Source of the DNA: Mariprofundaceae bacterium
GTDB lineage: Bacteria; Pseudomonadota; Zetaproteobacteria; Mariprofundales; Mariprofundaceae
DNA: 11,605 bases
Assembly: GCA_030950865.1 (NCBI GenBank)
Contig: JAUZQR010000052.1
Span: 1-11,605, forward strand
Direction of reading: 5' to 3'
The notes under the pieces were generated by a model, which saw nothing but the letters and a program-made list of their open reading frames with translations, had not been told where the DNA came from and ran no database searches. The translations under genes were made by a program, and so were the position numbers. Positions 7,697 to 11,605 of the stretch are shown here, piece by piece (the stretch's first letter is position 1; the number at the start of each line of letters is the position of its first letter).

Positions 7697-9002
7697 TTTA
7701 AGTAAAGATACAAACATTTCACTTTTTACACGTACTTTTAGTAGAACACTTCATGTAAATGAAGTGTTCTTTTCATTTAAAGATAAATTTTCAGCAATTC
7801 TTGAAGACCCAAAGGGTGATGGTAAACATTTTTTAGTGTCAAAATCGGGTGTTTCCACATGGTTACATCAAAGTGATGATGCTAAAGCCTTCTTTGATGC
7901 ATGGAAGCAGCGTATACAGCCTGCTTGTTGTGATTTTCCAGCTATTCAGCAATTGGTCTATGCCTCGTATGAAGTTTGTACGGTATTAGAGGATTTGCCT
8001 TCACCTAAAACATCCCCTGCAAATGGTTTGTTGTGGCTGCATGAGCCTGAGTGGAGTATTTGTTTTGATCATGCATCCAATACGGTTTATTTAGCATCGC
8101 GCATTAGTGAACAGCAACTCGATGATATTGAAAATTTATTGGATGATGTGAGTGAAGAAAGGCTTCCTGATAAGCTTGTTGTATCAGAAATACATGAAGC
8201 TTCGAGTGATTACTGTGCTGCTGTGGAGCAAGTAAAAGAATATATCCATGCAGGTGATGTTTTTCAGGCAAATATTGCCCGATTTTGGCATATGTCTTTT
8301 GATAAAGATCATCTTTTTCATCTTTATCAACGGTTGCGCCGTGTGAACCCCGCCCCCTTTTCATGTTTTCTTCGTGCTGATGATTTGAGCATTATTTCAG
8401 CTTCCCCTGAACGGTTATTTTCTTTATCAAGTGATGGTATTGCAGAAACGCGTCCTATTGCGGGAACAAGGCGACGCAGTGAGGGCAATGAAGATACGCT
8501 ATTGCGAAATGAACTACTACTTTCAGATAAAGAGTGCGCTGAACATATTATGTTGGTGGATTTAGAGCGTAATGATTTGGGGCGTGTTTGTGAGTCTGGC
8601 AGTGTGCAAGTCAATGAACATATGGTCATTGAGCAATATACCACTGTACAGCATATTGTATCCAATGTGCGAGGAAAACTTGCTAAAGATCATGATGTCG
8701 TAGATTTATTTCAAGCGATGTTTCCTGGTGGTACGATTACAGGCTGCCCTAAAGTGCGCTGTATGGAAATTATTCATGAATTGGAGCATCAAGCTCGTGG
8801 TCCTTATACAGGTGGTATTGGTTATATTGCATGGGATGGCAGTGCTGATATGAACATTCTTATTCGTAGTTTCTGGCATGATGGAGAGCAATTACACTGG
8901 GCGGCTGGCGCTGGTATTGTGGCAGATTCAGACCCTGAAAAAGAGCGGGCTGAAACAGAGCATAAAGCAGAGGGTTTATTGCGTGCTTTGTATGACTGTT
9001 AG
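7665..9002 (+). CDS. pabB: Chorismate-binding enzyme, probable aminodeoxychorismate synthase component I (PabB/TrpE family)
   Basis: A 445-residue member of the anthranilate synthase component I / PabB family, which aminates chorismate using ammonia from a glutaminase partner. Numbered from the ATG at 7665: HAGDVFQANIARFW (196-209), SASPERLF (245-252), ETRPIAGTRRR (261-271), LVDLERNDLGRV (297-308), FPGGTITGCPK (353-363) and the C-terminal GAGIVADSDPEKE (415-427). PabB enzymes usually have PIKGT, whose lysine takes part in the reaction; here A266 replaces it, as in TrpE. PabB is favoured by position (the slot of pabC after fabF in many proteobacteria) and by the short N-terminus, but TrpE or another family member is possible. 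The frame is open back to 7485 inside fabF. I chose ATG 7665 because GGTGGA (7655-7660) precedes it; TTG 7677 is an alternative. The start of homology (VFFSFKDKFSAIL) lies about 30 residues in. Confidence 0.75.
   Translation: MRRSLFESSIDLSKDTNISLFTRTFSRTLHVNEVFFSFKDKFSAILEDPKGDGKHFLVSKSGVSTWLHQSDDAKAFFDAWKQRIQPACCDFPAIQQLVYASYEVCTVLEDLPSPKTSPANGLLWLHEPEWSICFDHASNTVYLASRISEQQLDDIENLLDDVSEERLPDKLVVSEIHEASSDYCAAVEQVKEYIHAGDVFQANIARFWHMSFDKDHLFHLYQRLRRVNPAPFSCFLRADDLSIISASPERLFSLSSDGIAETRPIAGTRRRSEGNEDTLLRNELLLSDKECAEHIMLVDLERNDLGRVCESGSVQVNEHMVIEQYTTVQHIVSNVRGKLAKDHDVVDLFQAMFPGGTITGCPKVRCMEIIHELEHQARGPYTGGIGYIAWDGSADMNILIRSFWHDGEQLHWAAGAGIVADSDPEKERAETEHKAEGLLRALYDC
7743..7773 (+). terminator. 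Terminator-like hairpin within the 5' coding part of pabB
   Basis: Arms AGAACACTTCAT (7743-7754) and ATGAAGTGTTCT (7759-7770) are perfectly complementary over 12 bp around GTAA (7755-7758), a GNRA-type tetraloop. TTT follows directly, making TTTT with the last stem base, then CATTT. On the plus strand this has the layout of an intrinsic terminator, with a modest T-tract, 46 bases after the fabF stop. The minus-strand side lacks a T-tract, so it would act in the plus direction. It lies about 80 bases inside the predicted pabB frame, so it may end most fab transcripts or act as an attenuator. Confidence 0.55.
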
Positions 9003-9355
9003 CACTTTTCATTTTTCTTAATGCATTCCTCTATAGCTTGGATTTGGCTTTCTAAGCCAACAGCATCTTCGATATTAATCTGAAAGGCAATGCCGCTGCC
9101 AGGAGTCTTTTTAAATCCGCCAACATCGGATATTTTTTCAAGAATAATTCTGCTTAGATGTTCTTCGACAATAAACATGAGCATATTGCGATGCGTTTCA
9201 AGGTTTAGTCCCAAAAATGTATGTTGGGGTTTAAGACCTTCACCTCTGGCATCCGATACAATGGTTGCACCCGTAGCACCAGCATCGCGTGCTGCCTGCA
9301 TGATTTTGTCACTTTTGGTATCTTCAACAAAGGCAATAATAAGTTTAAAATTCAT
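8999..9355 (-). CDS. PII-like signalling protein linked to the DUF1538 pair
   Basis: A 118-residue protein with the PII fold signature: an N-terminal beta strand (FKLIIAFVED), a helix, then ARDAGATGATIV, a loop region, a helix around HLSRIILEKISDVGG, and a glycine-containing strand (KTPGSGIAFQI) where PII proteins have their nucleotide-binding B-loop. PII trimers bind ATP/ADP and usually control transporters or enzymes by contact. The T-loop region differs from GlnB/GlnK: I see no tyrosine at the uridylylation position, so control by uridylylation is unlikely. AAGGAG lies 5 bases before the ATG, a strong site. The ATG overlaps the stop of the upstream DUF1538 gene (ATGA), placing it in the -1 frame of that gene. 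Its stop overlaps the stop of the convergent pabB-like gene. It most likely senses a nucleotide or metabolite and regulates the DUF1538 proteins; that partner is inferred from context. Confidence 0.75.
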   Translation of the reverse strand: MNFKLIIAFVEDTKSDKIMQAARDAGATGATIVSDARGEGLKPQHTFLGLNLETHRNMLMFIVEEHLSRIILEKISDVGGFKKTPGSGIAFQINIEDAVGLESQIQAIEECIKKNEKC

Positions 9356-10143
9356 AACAACTCCTTTTTTCTTTTTTCTTTTTGATGGTATTCAAGCCAT
9401 GCTGATATTTGGGCATAGAATAAAACACTAATAATGGGAAATACGCTGGCAAAGGCGATAAGACCAAAGCCATCAATGATAGGGCTGCGACCAGGAATCG
9501 TACTTGCTAAACCTAATCCAAGCGCTGCCAATAAAGGCACGGTCACAGTGGAAGTTGTGACACCACCAGAGTCATAAGCCAATGGGATAATTGTTTTGGA
9601 CGCAAAGAATGTTTGCAAAACAACTAAAATATAAGCACCCATGATAAACATCCACAAAGGACCACCCGTAACAATACGCAAACATCCAAGGGATACCCCT
9701 GTTGCCACACCAAGCCCTACGGCAATGCGTAAACCAAATGCGGAGATGGAGCCTGCAGAAATTTCCTGCGCTTTTTGAGCAACAGCAATCAATGCGGGTT
9801 CGGCAAATGTGGTCGCAAAACCAATCGTAAAGCCAAATAGATATACCCAGCCATAATCTGACCAAAGATAGTCACCGATGATGCCATCAGGATATAGAAA
9901 TGCAGGGGCTGTTAATTGTTTTGCCATGGTATCACCAAGTGGAAAGATGGCTTCTTTTAGACCAACAAGAAAAAGGGCAAGCCCAATAACGACAAAGCAC
10001 AAACCTTTGAGTACCTCTGAAATATGAGCAATGGGTTGTTTTAAAATGACATACTGAAAAAAGAACAGCGTGAGGATAATGGGCATCACATCCCAAACTG
10101 TCCGCCAAAGCGTGGAGCCAAGTAGTGTGAAGAATTCATTCAT
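9352..10143 (-). CDS. DUF1538 family membrane protein (second of a pair)
   Basis: A 263-residue polytopic inner-membrane protein, probably with about seven membrane segments (roughly 21-35, 46-66, 98-115, 136-156, 163-181, 199-216 and 225-245). It shares with the neighbouring paralogue the motifs AEPALIA (114-120, E115), [10 protein letters not shown] (190-199, D191) and [16 protein letters not shown] (218-233, D224). These acidic residues within membrane-embedded motifs are candidates for ion binding. From memory, a pair of adjacent DUF1538 proteins (UmpAB) from Halomonas zhaodongensis was reported as a two-component Na+(Li+,K+)/H+ antiporter; I infer the same kind of role. The ATG overlaps the upstream gene stop as ATGA and has no clear ribosome site, so translation is probably coupled. 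The tail is lysine-rich and cytoplasmic in character, and its codons contain an A AAA AAG heptamer. Confidence 0.85.
   Translation of the reverse strand: MNEFFTLLGSTLWRTVWDVMPIILTLFFFQYVILKQPIAHISEVLKGLCFVVIGLALFLVGLKEAIFPLGDTMAKQLTAPAFLYPDGIIGDYLWSDYGWVYLFGFTIGFATTFAEPALIAVAQKAQEISAGSISAFGLRIAVGLGVATGVSLGCLRIVTGGPLWMFIMGAYILVVLQTFFASKTIIPLAYDSGGVTTSTVTVPLLAALGLGLASTIPGRSPIIDGFGLIAFASVFPIISVLFYAQISAWLEYHQKEKRKKELL
9364..9370 (-). other. Candidate -1 frameshift heptamer A AAA AAG
   Basis: On the minus strand the heptamer A AAA AAG lies in the zero frame of the DUF1538 gene (codons AGA AAA AAG), followed by GAG TTG TTA TGA. This is the dnaX-type slippery sequence. After a -1 slip the ribosome would read GGA GTT GTT ATG and continue without a stop into the PII-like gene. 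The same purine run also supplies the AAGGAG ribosome site of that gene, so the heptamer may be a by-product. I see no clear downstream structure. Confidence 0.35.
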
Positions 10144-10880
10144 GGCAATACAATCATGCCATATATCATAACAAATAGCATGGGCATGAGTGATGCAAAT
10201 GCAATAAGCCCAAAACCATCAATGATCGGGTTGCGTCCTGCAATGGAAGATGCAAGTCCAATGCCTAATGCGGTAACAAGTGGTACGGTAATGGTAGAGG
10301 TGGTAACGCCTCCAGAATCATAAGCGATACCAATGATTTCTTTGGGTGCAAGGGGCGTAAGTAATTGAATCATTACATAGCCGCTGATAATCATTATTGG
10401 CAATGACCAGCCGCGTAGGATGCGTAATACGCCGAGTAAAATAGCCAATCCAACAGATAAAGCGACACTTAGGCGCAAGCCATTGGCATAGGATAATTTA
10501 TCTACATCGTTAGAACCGATTAAACCTGCCTGTGCTGCAATATCGGCAGCTTTTCCTGCAATTGCGATAAGCGCAGGCTCGGCGATGGTTGTACCAAAAC
10601 CAAGTAGAAATGCGAATAATAAGAGCCAAAACAAACTACCTTTTTTAGCGAATGAATAAGCAAGTTTTTCGCCTATAGGAAATAGTGCTAATTCCAAGCC
10701 TTGGATAAAAAGTGCCAAACCAAACAAAACACAAACAAACCCAGTAAGCATGGTTGGCAAATTGGGAATGGGTTGATGTAAGACAAAAAGTTGAAAGATA
10801 ACAATGACCAATATAATCGGCGCCAAATCTCGTAAAGCACCAAGGAGAGGTTTAAAAAACGACTGAAATTGCTGCTGCAT
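10140..10880 (-). CDS. DUF1538 family membrane protein (first of a pair)
   Basis: A 246-residue polytopic inner-membrane protein, paralogous to the next gene. About seven hydrophobic segments are visible (near 20-35, 43-66, 83-106, 134-153, 159-176, 192-212 and 221-243). Shared motifs: [12 protein letters not shown] (97-108, E101), [15 protein letters not shown] (187-201, D188) and [16 protein letters not shown] (215-230, D221). The glycine- and threonine-rich motifs in the first and second halves look like the two related re-entrant elements of an internally duplicated transporter, which is an inference. Two DUF1538 subunits together have been described as a cation/proton antiporter. AAGGA is visible upstream but about 13 bases from the ATG, further than usual. 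The gap to the nitronate-monooxygenase-like gene is 35 bases without a clear promoter, so the two are probably cotranscribed. Confidence 0.85.
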   Translation of the reverse strand: MQQQFQSFFKPLLGALRDLAPIILVIVIFQLFVLHQPIPNLPTMLTGFVCVLFGLALFIQGLELALFPIGEKLAYSFAKKGSLFWLLLFAFLLGFGTTIAEPALIAIAGKAADIAAQAGLIGSNDVDKLSYANGLRLSVALSVGLAILLGVLRILRGWSLPIMIISGYVMIQLLTPLAPKEIIGIAYDSGGVTTSTITVPLVTALGIGLASSIAGRNPIIDGFGLIAFASLMPMLFVMIYGMIVLP

Positions 10881-10915
10881 GAGTTCTATATGGTTTCCTT
10901 TATCTTTTTCTCGGC

Positions 10916-11605
10916 TTAGTCACCTGTAGCAATACGATCTACTAATTCTTTTACAGTTGGAATATAGCCACCTTGATAAAAAGGATCTTCACCAAACCGA
11001 TAAGCGGCATGGCCGGCAAACATCAAATTATGTTCAAGCTCTCCATCATGGGCGACTGATTGCAATGTTTTTTGAATACAAAAGCTGCGGGGATCTGCTT
11101 TTCTGCCCGTTGTACCAAGTTCATTGGCTGCCCAGTTGGAAAAGGCACATTGTGATAAGCAGCCCATGCAGTCCAGTTGGTCTTGGCGAATTTCTTGGGC
11201 TTTATCCTGGTCCACAAAAATAAGTGTTGAGTCTGGTGTCAACAGAGCTTTGCTAAAGCCATCATTCATCCAATCTTTTGCACTCTGTGCATCTCGCTTG
11301 GTTACATAAACTTTTTTATTGCGAACACCAAATGTAAATACTTCACTGTGATCACCAGAAGCATGATCCATAAAGGCAATTTCACGATCAGAGCGTTCAT
11401 ATAGCTCATGTAAGAAGCTGTTATAAATGGCAGATGAATAAAAACCTGTAGGAGAAAATTTATTAAGTTTAATATCGCCTTCTTTTAGGTGTAATAGGCG
11501 TTGTTTCCAAACATCCGAAATAGGACTTTCTTGGGTTAATAGTGGGCGTGTACCATATTGGAAGACAATCGGACCGACTTCTTCATTATTCAGCCAGTCA
11601 GACCA
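10916..11605 (-). CDS. Nitronate-monooxygenase-like flavoprotein, C-terminal part (5' end outside window)
   Basis: The frame is open from the right edge to a TAA at 10916-10918, giving the last 229 residues. I recognise the C-terminal part of a long proteobacterial subgroup annotated as nitronate monooxygenase (2-nitropropane dioxygenase family, FMN-dependent TIM barrel). Signatures: [19 protein letters not shown] near the fragment start, [23 protein letters not shown], a cysteine cluster and the final [19 protein letters not shown]...[13 protein letters not shown]. The cluster is C-x2-C-x3-C (fragment residues 146, 149, 153) plus C176 in DPRSFCIQK. Four cysteines in this layout suggest an iron-sulfur or zinc site, which simple nitronate monooxygenases lack, so the real reaction may differ. 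An internal ATG at 11371 is not the start, because the upstream sequence is clearly part of the protein. It is first of the visible minus-strand run. Confidence 0.65.
   Translation of the reverse strand, partial: WSDWLNNEEVGPIVFQYGTRPLLTQESPISDVWKQRLLHLKEGDIKLNKFSPTGFYSSAIYNSFLHELYERSDREIAFMDHASGDHSEVFTFGVRNKKVYVTKRDAQSAKDWMNDGFSKALLTPDSTLIFVDQDKAQEIRQDQLDCMGCLSQCAFSNWAANELGTTGRKADPRSFCIQKTLQSVAHDGELEHNLMFAGHAAYRFGEDPFYQGGYIPTVKELVDRIATGD

Noticed and set aside
9090..9431. 113-residue plus-strand open frame
   Set aside because: It is antisense to the PII-like gene and the end of the DUF1538 gene, both well supported, and shows no domain.
10916..11371. Short gene starting at the ATG at 11371
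   Set aside because: The frame stays open to the right edge and the upstream residues ([22 protein letters not shown]) belong to the same protein family, so this ATG is internal.
1..11605. Mobile elements, CRISPR arrays, tRNA or rRNA genes
   Set aside because: No transposase or integrase motifs, regularly spaced repeats, or RNA gene signatures were seen; the window is nearly all coding.

Overview
The window looks like a chromosomal segment from a proteobacterium of moderate-to-low GC (about 40-45% by eye). The backbone is the conserved yceD-rpmF-plsX-fabH-fabD-fabG-acpP-fabF fatty-acid cluster. The accessory genes are a DUF1538 pair with a PII-like protein, a cysteine-bearing nitronate-monooxygenase-like protein and a PilZ-like protein. 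The mix would fit a low-GC Zetaproteobacterium or a relative near the beta/gamma branch, but this is a low-confidence guess without a database search.

Layout. Positions 1-1411 (minus) hold most of a 470+ residue protein ending in a PilZ-like domain, cut by the left edge. A 206-base divergent intergenic region (1412-1617) carries a good candidate promoter for each direction. Positions 1618-9002 (plus) hold a tightly packed run of nine genes: DUF177/YceD, ribosomal protein L32, PlsX, FabH, FabD, FabG, AcpP, FabF and a chorismate-utilising PabB/TrpE-family enzyme. Most junctions overlap by 1-32 bases, which suggests translational coupling. The one sizeable gap, before acpP, contains a consensus-like promoter and a strong ribosome binding site. 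Positions 8999-11605 (minus) hold a four-gene run converging on the first: a nitronate-monooxygenase-like flavoprotein (cut by the right edge), two paralogous DUF1538 membrane proteins and a PII-like protein. The last three are joined by ATGA overlaps.

How the genes work together. The plus-strand run makes membrane-lipid precursors. FabD loads malonyl onto AcpP, FabH starts and FabF extends the chain, FabG reduces it, and PlsX passes acyl groups to phospholipid synthesis. L32 and YceD tie this to ribosome production. The terminal PabB-like gene occupies the place where many proteobacteria carry pabC, so folate synthesis is the likely link. The minus-strand run looks like a two-subunit membrane transporter (a DUF1538 pair has been reported as a cation/proton antiporter) with a PII-type sensor made from the same message.

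Points most worth a second look: (i) an in-frame A AAA AAG heptamer at the end of the second DUF1538 gene, where a -1 shift would fuse it to the PII-like protein; (ii) a perfect 12-bp terminator-like hairpin inside the 5' coding part of the pabB-like gene; (iii) the PIAGT instead of PIKGT motif in that enzyme; (iv) the convergent genes whose stop codons overlap in TTAG, leaving no room for a terminator between them.
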